Shown here: positions 1 to 14,421 of the stretch, in pieces
Position numbering within the stretch: the first letter of the stretch is position 1
How the letters are laid out: each line of letters begins with the position of its first letter
Assembly (NCBI GenBank): GCA_032622095.1
Contig: CP136066.1
Coordinates: forward strand, 130,291,917 to 130,355,916
DNA length: 64,000 bases
Source: Siphonodentalium dalli
Lineage: Eukaryota > Mollusca > Scaphopoda > Gadilida > Siphonodentaliidae
Direction of reading: 5' to 3'
Made by a program: the position numbers and the translations under genes
The notes under the pieces: model-generated
The model's input: only the letters and a program-made list of their open reading frames with translations
The model's database searches: none
Told to the model about the DNA's origin: nothing

Positions 1-539
1 TGAATAATAATAATGTATATCATTTATAGTCCAGGCACATTAGGTTTCACTAGTGAAAAAAATCCCGGAAAGCTGATTTTGTCAGGGATTAATAAGAACA
101 TATTTATGAACAACTTGGCAAAAGTCCCCTAGAATCCGAGTTGAGCTTTTTGAGATATCATGATTTTTCGCAATGGTGCAATTTCTGACGAAATTCCATT
201 AGACCATATGCTAATGCAGTCATATGTAGGCTAATTTATGGACTCAATCTTCACACATACCCATCCATCATGAAGCATGTGTCGATAGATATGCGTAATT
301 GGTGCTAGAGCTTTAATACTAACAGTCGATATTCCATAATTGTGATGACATTTATTGGCGAAGAGAGCATATAAATCGCATGGTGATTCAAAATTTTCCT
401 AACAAAAGAGGGCGAGTAAAGATATCCAGACGACAATGAGCTAAAATATGAACCATTATACTAGAAGAGTAGTTAGTTCAGAACAGGAAAGTGATGAGAT
501 ATATCGAACCATCACCATCTTTAAGATTTTATAGCCGGA
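1..539. other. AT-rich non-coding stretch
   Basis: I see no exon, RNA gene or clear repeat boundary here. Stop codons are frequent in all frames. It ends where the left arm of the inverted-repeat element begins. Confidence 0.4.
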
Positions 540-1789
540 AACATAACACTACCCCCTATTAAAAACGTACCCCATGGCTTTGAGTATCTGAAAGGCAAAA
601 TACCACATAATAGTCCTGGCGTTTGAGGTAACAATTGTACAAATGGTGATAGCACTATGAAACTTGGCACATAGGTTCCTTATACACTATTAATCATTTT
701 CAGATGTATATATGTCGCGGCAGGTCCGTCCTTGACAACGGTTGCTAGGCAACTATCCCACATCGAAGAAATACAAATATGACTGATATTATGGCAGTTT
801 TAACAATCTAACCTTCGTCATGCAGCATTTTTATGGTAAAAGTAATACTAGTTGTTGTTCGAGTAGATCTGGCTGGAAAATTACCATAGTTCTTACTTAC
901 AGGGGTGGTAACGGTTGCTAGGGACATACCCGAAATCGAAAAATGCCGAGCTGACTGATATTATGATAGTTTTGACAAACTAATATAAACTACGTCATTA
1001 TCATTTTATGGTGAAACAATTGTAATAGTTATTGTTAGTGTGGGTTCGACTTTAAAATTACTATATATTTCTGGTAACGGTTGCGTTGCTAGGGACATAC
1101 CAGACATCGAAAAATGCACACATGGTAGTTTTAACAAACTAAACTACGTCATGTAACATTTTTATTTTGAAAACAATTATCATAATTGTTGTTAGAGTGA
1201 ACATGGCAGTAAAGTTGCCGCATTCGTTACCTAACGGGTGTGTAGTGGTGGCTATGGACATACCCACATTTGAAAGCATACCATATGTATGAGTTTCTGG
1301 TAATTTAACTGATATAACAGTTTCATGATATGGTATGAGTTTTGGGAAATTTGCATGATATAATTGTTTCATAATATGCCATATTATGCTTATATTGACA
1401 ATAATGCATAATTAAAGGTTGTTGTGTTGTGTACTGACGCATTCTCGTGTGGCAAATTGGTATTGAGGTTTCATTGTTGCTAGGTAACAACCTACCATTG
1501 ACAAATCTTCTTTAAACTGACAGACTATTCAGTTAGTTTTATCAGAATCACATACCTGCGTGGAGTTTACTATTGATTCTTCCATGATTCAATTTTTGGA
1601 ATACATTTTGATGAGACATGTAAAAATATTGACCCACATTTATGTCGATACCACCTGAACCCCCCTCCATGGAATCCGACATTTGCACTACATTTGACAA
1701 TGGCATCCATGCAGAACACTCTATCATGGTGTGGTAGCATCCGCATACCAGTTGCTATACGGTATGAACTAACTGTGTTTCTTTCATAT

Positions 1790-3335
1790 CCATGCCATAA
1801 CTACATATATGTCAATACATGGTCATGAGTCATTTACAAGTCTATAGGAGCTCGGACATGAGCGTGGCCTATATATTTCAGATTGAGATACCATGAACTA
1901 CCCTTTGGAACCGGTGACCAATACCCATTTACATGGGCAGCCATTGGCCCATTACCAACCCACAGTTACTAAGGAACAGCATCCAATGACGTGTCTTAAC
2001 TACTGTGTGTCCATGTCATAGAAAGGGGCCTGGGCCGATGATATACTATTTAGGGTTCTTTTTTTGATTTGCCTGGGTACATGTCATGTGTACATAACTA
2101 TAGACACTTGTGTATTTGCACTACATGTGGTGTTCATATGGGTCCATAGCGTATGCGTGGCTGTGGTTATAACCTAGATAGTCATGGCACATGTACATTC
2201 ATGGGATGGGTTCATGTTTTACATATAAATGTCTTATAATAAAGTCATAACTAAATCAGCCTGGATACATGGGCTGTCCATAGTGGCCCGTCTCAATTTC
2301 CTACCTATATGAGCCTGGGTCCATAGCCAAGCTATGGTGGTGCACACGACCAATCGATAGGGACCTGCATGCTATAGGGCGTTGGTCGAATGGCTGAAAA
2401 CGGACGTACGTATACGGTATTCATATAGTATAGAGACGTGGACCCATGCACATGCATGGACTTAGCCGTAGGCATGGGGTCCATGTGTCTCCTATATATG
2501 TGAATCAGTCCATGGCCTACCAGCATATATGTGAATCTATGAAATGATTGATAACGCCGGTGCCGTAGCTTTTAGTTAGGGACATGTGTCCATGTCCTAC
2601 ATATAGGCACCTGTATCACTGCATACATCATTATAGTCACTTGTGTATTAACACTATTTAAACTTGCCTGGGTCTTTGGTGTAGATATAGCACGTACGAG
2701 GTGTGGGTCCATATCCTACATATAGACAGACACCTGCTTATGCGTGGGTATAATTCAATATGGCATACATATATCGGCCTTGGTCCATGGCCTACATGTA
2801 TGGATATGTGTCCATGGCCAACCTACAGTGCCATATGTGTATGGGCTATTTATAAGGGCCCCCCATCCTTAACTTTCGTCTATGTGGCATCGGTCCACTA
2901 TATATAGGTTGGTCTGTCATAAAACTGTATCATATGTTCATACCATATATAGGTTCCTGAATCCATGGTGCACTAATCTATTGTGCATGGGACTTGGTCT
3001 ATGGTATCTTAGTACATGGTCTATCTGTTGGCACTTGGTTATTTGCACCATGTAACAGTGTCATGGTCATGATCATAGATATCATACATGTATGGTTATA
3101 TGAAGCGGTCTGGTTCATGGACTGAACATATCCTACGTACATAGCCTATATGTATGGACATGGGTCCTGTGAGTATATATGTGCCTGGGTTCCTAACCTA
3201 ACTATTGTAGGCTAGTGCCATGGCTAACATATTGGTGGCTGACCCTAGTTATGTTCTTCATATATAGTAGAGTTGGTCCGTGACTTACATTATATAACTA
3301 GCTGTCTGGGTCTATGGCCATGCCTCATATTAAAT
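1790..3335. repeat. Degenerate minisatellite rich in GGTCCATGGCCTACATAT
   Basis: The phrase 'GGTCCATGGCCTACATATATG' in many mutated forms recurs every few tens of bases, for example near 2300, 2480, 2590, 2705, 2785 and 3160. The repeat is short, irregular and non-coding. It fills the space between the two inverted arms, so it is best read as the core of that element. Confidence 0.6.
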
Positions 3336-3451
3336 ATAAGCAACAACTTTTCAACTCTCACTTTGAATTCCCGATATCTAAACTGATGGACCACAACGGA
3401 TAAGTGTACCCATATTCTGGTTAGACTCACACTAACAACTATAATTGTTTT

Positions 3452-3709
3452 CACCATAAAAACGTTAATACTACCATAATATCAGTCATATGTGCATGTT
3501 TGTATTTCGGGTGTGACCCTGGCAACAGTTACCACTCACATAAGTAAGAATTATATGGTATTTTTCTCAGCCATTGTTTTCACCATAAAAACGTTAATAC
3601 TACCATAATATCAGTCATATGTGCAGGTTTGTATTTCGGGTATGACCCTGGCAACAGTTACCACTCATATAAGTAAGAATTATATGGTATTTTTTCAGCC
3701 ATATCAACA
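3452..3709 (+). repeat. Two near-identical 129-bp tandem units in the right arm
   Basis: CACCATAAAAACGTTAATAC starts at 3452 and again at 3581, and the 129 bases that follow are almost the same. More diverged units follow near 3779 and 3940. The close identity of the first two suggests a recent duplication by unequal exchange. Confidence 0.75.
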
Positions 3710-4261
3710 CTAACAACAACTATTCTAATTGCTTTCAACACAAAAGTGCTATTAGGTGTTACAAGTTTAGTTTGTTAAAGCTACCATAATATCAGTCATA
3801 TGTGCATTTTTAGACTGTGTGTGCGTCCCTAGCAACCGCCACCCCTTGTAAGTAAATAATATGGCAATTTGTCAGTCAGGTCAAAACTGACAACAAATAT
3901 GTTCACCATAAACATGCTACACGACGTAGTTTAGTTTGTTAGAACACGTATAATATCAGTCATATGCATTAATCCGATGTCGGGTAGTTGCCTAGCAACC
4001 GTTGCTAAGAAGAGCCTGTTGCAAATGACGCCACATGTTAAAATGAGCAGTAGCGTATAAGGAACATATGTGCCAAGTTTCATGCTTTTATCGCCCTTTT
4101 CACAGTTGGTGTGTTTTCTACAACAAGCACTTGGACTAGCGGAAGGGCAAAATGTGACGAGAGCCAGTTTAGGGGGTAGGGTTATGTTTTTACAAGTATT
4201 GACCACTTATCATAGGTATAGTTGCTAATCCCGCATATTATGTTGGAGGAGTGATATCTGT

Positions 4262-4432
4262 GCAGTTTTTAAAACAAATTGCTTGCGCCTACGTAATGAA
4301 TAGCCCGAGAAATTTGACATCGAATAATACAGATTGTCTGAAAAAATTGTCCACCGAGCGAGGCGCGAACTCACGCCGGTGCATTAACACCATTACAAGT
4401 CCGACACTCTACCCACTGGGCTACCACATCCA
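4262..4432 (-). mobile_element. tRNA-Thr-derived SINE
   Basis: Read on the minus strand, 4430 to 4345 looks like a decayed tRNA. A box-A-like TAGCCCAGTGGG is followed by an anticodon loop CTTGTAA (anticodon TGT, threonine). Then comes a T-arm in which GTGAG pairs with CTCGC around the loop TTCGCGC. The acceptor strands do not pair and the anticodon stem is broken, so it cannot be a working tRNA. A unique tail of about 80 bp follows. This is the normal layout of a tRNA-headed SINE; a lone tRNA pseudogene is the alternative. The 3' limit is approximate. Confidence 0.6.
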
Positions 4433-4559
4433 CATTTATTTGAAAACAGTTCAATTTGGAGGATTGCATTACGCAAAATTCAAATTCACAGAAAAAAATA
4501 TTTCCGTGTCGAACCTGATGACCATGAATTAGGGTTTGCTTCGGTATGCTGGAATTTTA

Positions 4560-5088
4560 TTGTCCCCCAAATTTTTTATTTTTGGGGGACTATACAAACG
4601 GGGTCCGTCCGTCCGTCCGTTCGTCCGTCCGTCACACTTTTGAGTACCTTCATGGTGTAATCATCCCCTCCTACAGATTTCATCCCAGAGATTTGAAACT
4701 TCAGAATATTGTTGCCCATATATTGAAGATGTGCAACATGTATATAGATGACGGAAAAATTATTTTTTGACAGAGTTATTAACCCTTTTCGACTTAGAAA
4801 ATTTCAACATTTTTTATAATTTTCTGTATGAGGGTACCTTCATGGTGTAATCAACTCCTCCTACAGTTTTGATTGTAGATATTTGAAACTTCAGAGTATT
4901 GTTATCCACATATTGGAGATGTGCAACATGTATATAGAGGACGGAAATTTTTTTTTTTTTACGGAGTTATTAACCCTTTTCGACTTAGAAAATTTCAACA
5001 TTTCAAAATTTCAATAAAATTTCTTTAACAAAGCGGCATCGACTTGCCACTTTTTCGGGGGACACTGTGGTCAGCTGACCTTTTATTC
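4560..5088 (+). mobile_element. Helentron-like non-autonomous element, family A copy 1
   Basis: The 5' end is a hairpin, TCCCCCAAA..TTTGGGGGA, followed by a (TCCG)n microsatellite at about 4606-4634. Two tandem units of about 170 bp containing GGTGTAATCA..CTCCTACAG follow. The 3' end has the inverted subterminal repeat TCGGGGGACACTGTGG, a perfect hairpin GGTCAGCTGACC at 5069-5080, and a short tail TTTTATTC. It has the same plan as the copy at 14422-15434. The layout matches pearl/DINE-1-type elements (Helentron-associated); assignment to that group is inference. Confidence 0.65.
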
Positions 5089-6163
5089 CTATTGCCATGG
5101 AACATGACATAATCAAGCAAAGATGTAAAACATGTTACTCCTGTTACTAACAAACAACAATAAGCTTACACCAATAGCGGCCATTTCATCCAACTAAAAT
5201 ATATATAATACTATTACCTCTTGGAAATAATCGAGCTTGAATAAGCTCATCATATGAATATGCTTCAAACCTCTATAAGCATGGGCCAACTGACACATTT
5301 ATTTTAAAAGTACAAAACTGATTACTCTGTACATAAGAGTTCCAAGTTGATCATATTTGCATAAGTATCAACACTTAGTACCAATTCCAATATAATAATA
5401 ATAGTCAGGTTCGAAATGGAATAAAAGTAAAAGGTGCAGGCATTTTTCTTTCAGAAGCTTTTGAGTATTGTTTCTAATGGTATTTTTTATGCTGATTTCA
5501 AAAACATTTGCGGTCTTAAATGGCAGAAAGTGAAGTATGCCGTAAATATATCCTTCAAATGGTTCAGACAGTTGTGTCTAAATGTAATTTGTAATCTGAT
5601 TCCAAAAAAACAATGCTGGCAACTCAACAAATAATTATTTCTGACCTAAAATGACAATTCAAAATGGCCGCCGACAGAACAAAGTCTAGATTTTCTTTTA
5701 CTGTTATATGTTGTTCTTAGACGTTTGAATATTATGTATTTCCGTACTTTCGAACGACACTAGACACTAGACACAAGAGACACTATACACAGAATATATC
5801 TGGTAATTTAAAGTGAACATGTTTGACATATAATCCCATTTATGCCCAAACAATGACAAAAAACGCAAATTTGATAAATTATTACGGTCTTAAATGGCAG
5901 AAAGTGAAGTATGCCGGGAATATATCCTTCAAATGGTTTAGACAGTTGTGTCTAAATTTAATTTGTAATCTGATTTAAAAAAAACAATGTTGGCAACTCG
6001 ACAAATAATTATTTCTGACTTAAAATGACAATTCAAACTGGCCGATATAATAATGAGTTAAAAATTCGAAAATCATCAGTAATATTATGAAACTGGTTCA
6101 TCAACACCCAATGCGACACAATTTTCCATCATATAACCAAAAGTATGTCACAAAAAAACCTTA

Positions 6164-7544
6164 TTATTTATTGTAGTCAGTTCCACAATTGCAGAGAGGT
6201 GTGCAGGGTAACTCTGATTTTCTGCATGCACACCTTGAGGTTACACACCCCTTCTTGCGCCCACATTTTATTATTTCGAGACATGATTTTGGAATGGGTT
6301 CTAGTGACGTCAAGGTTTGATCTAATCGCCCATTTTCTTCTTTCCATCCCACTGCCGAAGGATCCGATAATGTTTGCACAGGAATGGTTGCTTGTTTCCA
6401 AACTAAAACCTGGTACTTTGTTCCCATAAGGTGATAATGAAATGAGTCATTGGTCGGTGGAAGCTTTTCAAGAGATTCGGTCCGAGGGAACATCCTGAAT
6501 CCTGCATTGTTGAGTTTTGCATAGGAAACTCCATGCAACATGCATACAAAATGTTCAGCGCTTTCAATTGTTTCAGTTGATATTGCAATATTACCTATAC
6601 ACTTTAAGAGTTCACAACATTCCTGGTAAATCTTCCATGCGGGTCGTTTAGACACCCCATATATGAACGAAGTTGAATCACACACCCGTTAAAGCATGAA
6701 ACGCAAGAATATAGTTCAGAGCTTCGCTTGGTATTTGGGTGGCAAAATCACTGATGGATATAATTTTAGGGCATTTGGAAGTTACAGCCATCATGAACAC
6801 ATCACAATCTGCAGGAAGTTTGTCTAGGTAACCAAGCAATAACACTAGAACATCGACGTCCCTGCTTACCACAATGACTTGTTTCAGATTGTACCCCATG
6901 CTGGCATCAAGTGAATGAAGGATAAGTCTAATGTCAGCCGCTTCATGATTAGACTCTAACCCGTTCAAGTCTGTTCCATCTACCGAACAATCTACTCTAC
7001 AGTATTCTGGGAACCCCCCTGCAGCAACAACGGTAGCAACTTCTGTGTTTGCTTTGGTAACACGTCTCGAGACAAGAAACCATTCAAATCGGAATTGTTG
7101 TCAGAAAACAAAATGAAAATTTTCCAATTTTGTGGGATGGGAACATGACAATTTGTTATTGTCCTTCGGAACAATGGTACATTGCGACTTCTCGATCTGG
7201 TTGCAGTCTTTGTAGTTTTATCCGAGTATCTGTCGACCACTACATCAATCCTGACATACCTTTCGCCCTTCTTCAACACGCACACTGTGAACACGCACAC
7301 GCCAACACGCACACGCCAACACGCACGCACACGCCAAATCTCCAAATGTATTTACCTTTTCCGGTTTACCTAGGGCCCCAACAAGGCACAGACCGTCAAT
7401 GACAATACATGCACGGGGAGATGGTGTCATTGTTGTTAGGCAGGATACTTTCTCGATCAGAGCGTCACTAAGCATTGCTTTGTTTCCAGTTCGATGGTGT
7501 TTTATTTGTACCGCATAATGGTATTTGAACTGGCATGAATTCAT
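6164..7544 (-). pseudogene. Broken PIN-like nuclease/CXC protein (C-terminal half), left copy
   Basis: Reading from 7544 downwards, the pieces appear in order. A PIN-like start (CIVIDG, GKPEKVNTFGDLA) is followed by DRYSDK, then an acidic segment GLESNHEAADIRLILHSLDAS. Next come VVSRDVDVLVLLLGYLD, FHALTG, CDSTSFIYG and a tail with VWKQATIPVQTL and GWKEENGRL. The last part is cysteine-rich (CVTSRCACRKSELPCTPLCN), like Tesmin/TSO1 CXC zinc-binding segments. This arrangement belongs to a large, poorly characterised invertebrate protein family that I know only from many predicted proteins. Frameshifts, stops and a CACACGCCAA-type microsatellite inserted near 7270-7330 break it. The N-terminal half is missing here. 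Function as a nuclease or transposon protein is inference. Confidence 0.7.
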
Positions 7545-7559
7545 ATTGTAAAACAGATC

Positions 7560-8850
7560 GCAGTGTATTACATCTTCTTGTAGTTGCCCTTCATGCCGAC
7601 AGGGCAGTCAACTTGCAAACAATGACACCATCTCCCCGTGCAGGTATTGCCATTGACGGTCAGGCCCTTGTTGTGGCCATAGGTAAACCGGAAAAGGTAA
7701 ATACATTTGGAGATTTGGCCGATGTATGCTCAGTGTACGTGTTGAATAAAAGGGTGACAGCTATGTCAGGATTGGTGTAGTGTTCGACAGATACTCGGAT
7801 AAATCTATAAAGACTGCCACCAGATCGAGAAGAATTCGCAATGTACCATTGATCCGAACGACAATAACGAATCGTGATGTTCCCATCCCACAAAATTGGA
7901 AAAGTTTCATTTTGTTGTCTAATAACAAAGTCCGATTTGAATGGTTTCCTGTCACCAGAACGTGATACCAAAGCGAAAACAGAAGGTGTTACCGTTGATG
8001 CATGTGGGTTCCCAGACGATTGCAGAGTAGAATGTTCGGTAGATGGAACAGACTTGAAAGGGTTAGAGTCTAATCACCAAGAGGCTGACACTATACTTTA
8101 ATCCTTCATTCACTTGATGCCAGCATGGATTGCAATCTGAAACAAGTTATTTTGATAAGTAGGGATGTCGATGTTCTAGTGTTATTGCTTGGTTACTTAG
8201 ACACATTTCCTGCATATTTTGATGTGTTCATGATGGCTGGAACTTCCAAAAGCCCTACAATTATACCCATCAGGGATTTTGCCACCCAAATACCGAGCGA
8301 CGCTCTGAACTATATTCTCGCGCTTCATGCTTTAACGGGTGTGATTCAACTTTGTTTATATATGGGGTGTCCAAGCGATCAGCATGGAAGATTTACCTGG
8401 AATGTTGTGAACTCTTAAAGGGTATAGGTAATATTGCAATATCCACTGAAACAATTGAAAGTGCTGAACATTTTGTATGCAAGTTGTTTGGAGTTTCCAA
8501 TGCAAAACTCAACAATGCAGGATGAACCAGTGACTCATTTCATTACCACCTTTGAGAACAAACTACAAGGTTTAGTTTGGAAACAAGCAACCATTCCTGT
8601 GCAAACATTACCGGATCCTTCGACAATGGGATGGAAAGAAGAAAATGGTTGATTAGGATCCAACCATGATGTCACTAGAACCCATTCCAAAATCATATCT
8701 CGAAATAATCAAATGTTTGTGCAAGGGGTGTCTAACAGCAAGGTGTACATGCAGAAATTCAGAGTTACCCTGCACACCACTCTGCAATTGTGGAACTGAC
8801 TGCAATCACAAATACAGGTACCTTCATTTTACATTCGTTCTGGATTAACG
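7560..8850 (+). pseudogene. Broken PIN-like nuclease/CXC protein (C-terminal half), right copy
   Basis: This is the mirror copy of the gene at 6164-7544. It shows GIAIDGQALVVAIGKPEKVN, VVFDRYSDKSIKTATR, VPIPQNWKSF, NHQEADTIL, LISRDVDVLVLLLGYLD, LHALTG, VWKQATIPVQTLPDP, GWKEENG and the CXC tail CLTARCTCRNSELPCTPLCN. The acidic residues expected of a PIN-like active site (FDRY, EAD, RDVD) are present. A one-base loss after LHALTG shifts the frame before the CD-S/T-TSF motif, and other frameshifts and stops follow. The copy keeps PIN-segment sequence that the left copy lost to the microsatellite. The two copies differ by scattered substitutions, so the duplication is not very recent. Confidence 0.72.
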
Positions 8851-9890
8851 TACTTGATAAATAAGGTTTTTTTGTGACCACTTTTGGCTATATGATGGCA
8901 TATTGTGTCGCATTGGGTGTTGATGAACCAGCTTCATAATATTACTGATGATTTTCAAATTTTTAACTGATTATTATATCGGCCATTTTGAATTTTCATT
9001 TTAGTTAAGAAATAATTATTTGTCGAGTTGCCAATATTGTTTTTAGGAATCAGATTACAAATTGCATTTAGTCACATCTGTCTAAACCATTTTAAGGATA
9101 TATTTACGGCATACTTCACTTTCTGCCATTTAAGACAGCAATAATTTATAAAATTTACGTTTTTTGTAATTTTTTGGACATAAATGGGGTTAAATGTCAA
9201 ACATGTTCACTTTAAATTATCACACATGTTCTGTGTATAATGTCTCTTGTCACAATTCGTTCGAAAGTACGGAAATGCATAATATCCAAACGTCATAGAA
9301 CAACATATAACAGTAAACAAAAATCTAGACTTTGTTCTGATGGTGGCCATTTTGAATTGTCATTTTAGGTCAGAAATAATTATTTGTCGAGTTGCCAACA
9401 TTGTTTTTTGGAATCAGATTACAAATTAAATTTAGACACAACTGTCTATACCATTTGAAGGATACGTTTCCAGCATATTTCACTTTCTGTCATTTAAGAC
9501 CGTAATAATTTATAAAATTTACGTTTTTTGTAATGTTTTGGGCATAAATGGAGTTAAATGTCAAACATGTTCACTTTAAATGACCACATATGTTCTGTGT
9601 GTACTTCTTCTTGTTCCAATTCGTTCGAAAGTATGGAAATACTCAATATTCGAACGTCTTAGAGCAACACATAACAACAAACTTAAAGTTAGACTTTGTT
9701 TTGATGGCGGCCATTTTGAATTGCCATTTTTGACCAGAAATAATAATTTGTCAACTTGCCAACATTGGTTTTTGAAATCAGCATAAAAATTACCTTTAGA
9801 AACAATTCTCAAAAGCTTCTGAAAGAAAAATGCCCACACCTTCGTTACTAGAGGCGTTTTTAGATTTTCGAACCTGACTATAACTATTTT

Positions 9891-12494
<2,604 letters not shown>

Positions 12495-13170
12495 TATACC
12501 CCCACTTTCGAAGAAAATGGGGGGTATACTGGATTGACTGCGTCTGTCCGTCACACTTTCTCCCGCTGTGTGTCTGTCCGTCCGTCCGTCCGACCGACCT
12601 CATAACTCGAACAACTATGAACCAATTTCAATAATTTTTTGTATGCAATCTCATTAGGACGGCCTCTCCGCATGATGCTAATTGCGGTGCAGTCCGACTT
12701 TCTTTTTTTAAGTTACGCCTTACTTTTCGACTTATTTTGACTTAGAAAATTCTGTCCCTCTCTACATGATGCGGCTCAGGGTTGGGTCGGACTGTTTTTC
12801 CTAACATTACACTTCATTTTCAACTTATTTTGACTTAGAAAATTTTGGGATTGTTTTTGTGTGGATGCTATCAAGTTAGGATATTTTCCGGAAATTTCTT
12901 TGAATATGGGTTCGGAGAATCGGAACAATGATTTTTACGACAGTTAAGTTGCATTTCATTTTCTAGCCTTTTTTGGGTTTCTGCAATCATTCGAACAAAT
13001 ATGAACCAATTTGAATATTTTTTTCTGTACAAGCTTCTTGCGACACCATATCGATATTATTAATCCAAATTTTCCTTTAAAGTTAAAAATCTTTTTTGTT
13101 GGGTTTACGGATAATGCGGGTTGAATTTGCCACGGTGGGGGTATGCTAGCACGCGAGTGCACACCTCTTG
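12495..13170 (+). mobile_element. Helentron-like non-autonomous element, family B copy 1
   Basis: The 5' end is a palindrome, TATACCCCCACTTTC..GGGGGGTATA, followed by a TCCG-rich microsatellite at about 12540-12600. A core follows with repeated TTTTCGACTTATTTTGACTT and AACAAATATGAACC. The 3' end has GTGGGGGTAT (the inverse of the 5' ATACCCCCAC), the hairpin GCACGCGAGTGC at 13149-13160, and the tail ACACCTCTTG. The copy at 15651/21380 has the same ends but is interrupted. This uninterrupted copy provides the empty-site reference (AAGTTACGCC at about 12710) for the insertion at 15914. Confidence 0.68.
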
Positions 13171-14421
13171 TTACCTCAAAACCAACGATAGCGCCTACAT
13201 GTTTTTATTATTGGTATTTTCGTACTCTAGTATTAGCATAATGATAAAAAAAATTGTTCGGTGGATGCTTTTAACTGGATTTAAACAAAAGAGGTCTGAT
13301 TAGATATCTATGCTTATTTCACACATTGAGTCTTTAATGAAATCTGTCAATCGTGACCACATTGTCACTTAACACACTTAACGCGGTCCTCAGCCATTAA
13401 CAACGCGGTCGTAATGTCAACGCAACGCGGTCATGGCATTGATAATGCATCGAGTGTACGCTATGACCGCGTTGAAGTTTAACGCGGACCACGTTGAAGT
13501 TTAACGCATTGCTCGGGAGTCAACCAGGTCATGTAATGTCAGCGCTGAATTGCGTTAGCCTATTTTGTAGTAACTTTTAATTTTGTATATTTATGTTCAC
13601 ATTTGAAAAATTCCGTGTTATTTTCCAACTCCTGGTCTCTGTTCCGACGCCGTTCAAAATGATGTTGGAAAAATATTAAAGACGACACAATAATTAAGCT
13701 CTTTAAGGGAAATAAGTCGTATTGTTCCCAGTTGATGATATATAAATGCTTATGAGGAAACATTGGAATGCCCAGACATGACAGAGGATTGACAAAATAT
13801 TAGCATCATTGACCTAATTAAATGTCTGACCCACTATCAAAGGAAGCAACACCTGTGCATTGTTAGGAAGAAATTGGAACGTCAAATCTATTTGTGAGAA
13901 GCACACGTGTGCACAAAATGCAACAGAGATTTCAAACCAACACTCCATCCAAATTGGCTGTACTGTCAATCAATACAGAAGACAAGCTGGTAGGAGGAGT
14001 CATCTTCATCAAATCACTACACTGTAATATAATATCTTGCCCCAGAAAGCTGCAAATGCAGAACGGCCTTTGTACTAAATTTAATAATAACTTCAAAAGA
14101 CGAGTCAATGTCGCAATGCGAGCTCGTGGTCAAACATAGGTTCACGATGGGGAAGTTATGGTTTTTCATGCAAAGTCAGCAGGGCACACTGATCTTTGAA
14201 AAATATTTTACGAACTTTATGCATGTATATAATTTTTCCGACGAAAGGCTAATCAAAGTCAGAATAACCAGGTGCTGGTATTCCTCAGCATAAACAACAA
14301 ATCGTGTTTATTTTATAATTATTGTTGGTTTATTTAATATATGGTATGCATGGTATGAATTATGAGCATGTGTGTGAAAATTTAAAACGACTGGAAAAGT
14401 TCTGTTTTTTCATGGTGTTTG
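13171..14421. other. Intron stretch with AACGCGGTC motifs and a small inverted repeat
   Basis: CAACGCGGTCAT at 13423-13434 and ATGACCGCGTTG at 13463-13474 are perfect inverse copies around a short spacer. Further AACGCGG copies lie at 13380-13500. A weaker relative with GACCGCATTG and GCATTGACGG lies at about 22420-22600. The rest, 13560-14421, holds nothing I recognise. Confidence 0.45.

Larger units (their letters stand above)
540..4196. mobile_element. Foldback-like element with long, internally repeated inverted arms
   Basis: The left arm (about 540-1300) and the right arm (about 3430-4196) are inverted copies. For example, ATGAAACTTGGCACATA at 657-673 is matched in reverse complement near 4060-4085, and the outer edges share ACATAAC..TACCCCCT. 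Each arm is built of subrepeats of roughly 120-160 bp containing GACTGATATTATGG (or its complement) and GGTTGCTAGG. The centre is a degenerate minisatellite. No transposase reading frame is visible. Long terminal inverted repeats made of tandem units are the hallmark of foldback elements; that classification is inference. Homology stops abruptly outside both ends, which supports the boundaries, but I could not find a target-site duplication. Confidence 0.6.
5400..9890. mobile_element. Giant inverted repeat carrying two head-to-head PIN/CXC gene copies
   Basis: The left arm begins with ATAGTCAGGTTCGAAA near 5401 and the right arm ends with its reverse complement near 9888. Both arms continue inwards with CTTTCAGAAGCTTTTGAG, then tandem units of about 330-400 bp containing TTAAGACNG.AATAATTT and GTCAGAAATAATTATTTGTC. 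The left arm has two units and the right arm about three. Inside, two broken gene copies read outward from a centre near 7540-7560. The whole 4.5 kb is therefore one imperfect palindrome. If transcribed within an intron it could fold into a very long hairpin RNA. GTAACAGGAGTGAC-like motifs occur just outside on both sides (5134 inverted, 9932, 9977, 10713). Confidence 0.7.

Noticed and set aside
4345-4430. Functional tRNA-Thr gene on the minus strand
   Set aside because: The T-arm is good, but the acceptor strands do not pair and the anticodon stem is broken, so it is a SINE head or pseudogene.
7260-7340. Real coding sequence rich in ACVLACACWRVRV-type repeats
   Set aside because: It is the translation of a CACACGCCAA-type microsatellite that has expanded inside the broken PIN/CXC copy.
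12540-12600. Serine/valine/proline-repeat peptides (RPSVRPS) as a mucin-like protein
   Set aside because: They are translations of the TCCG microsatellites in the Helentron-like elements. The same happens near 4610 and 15700.
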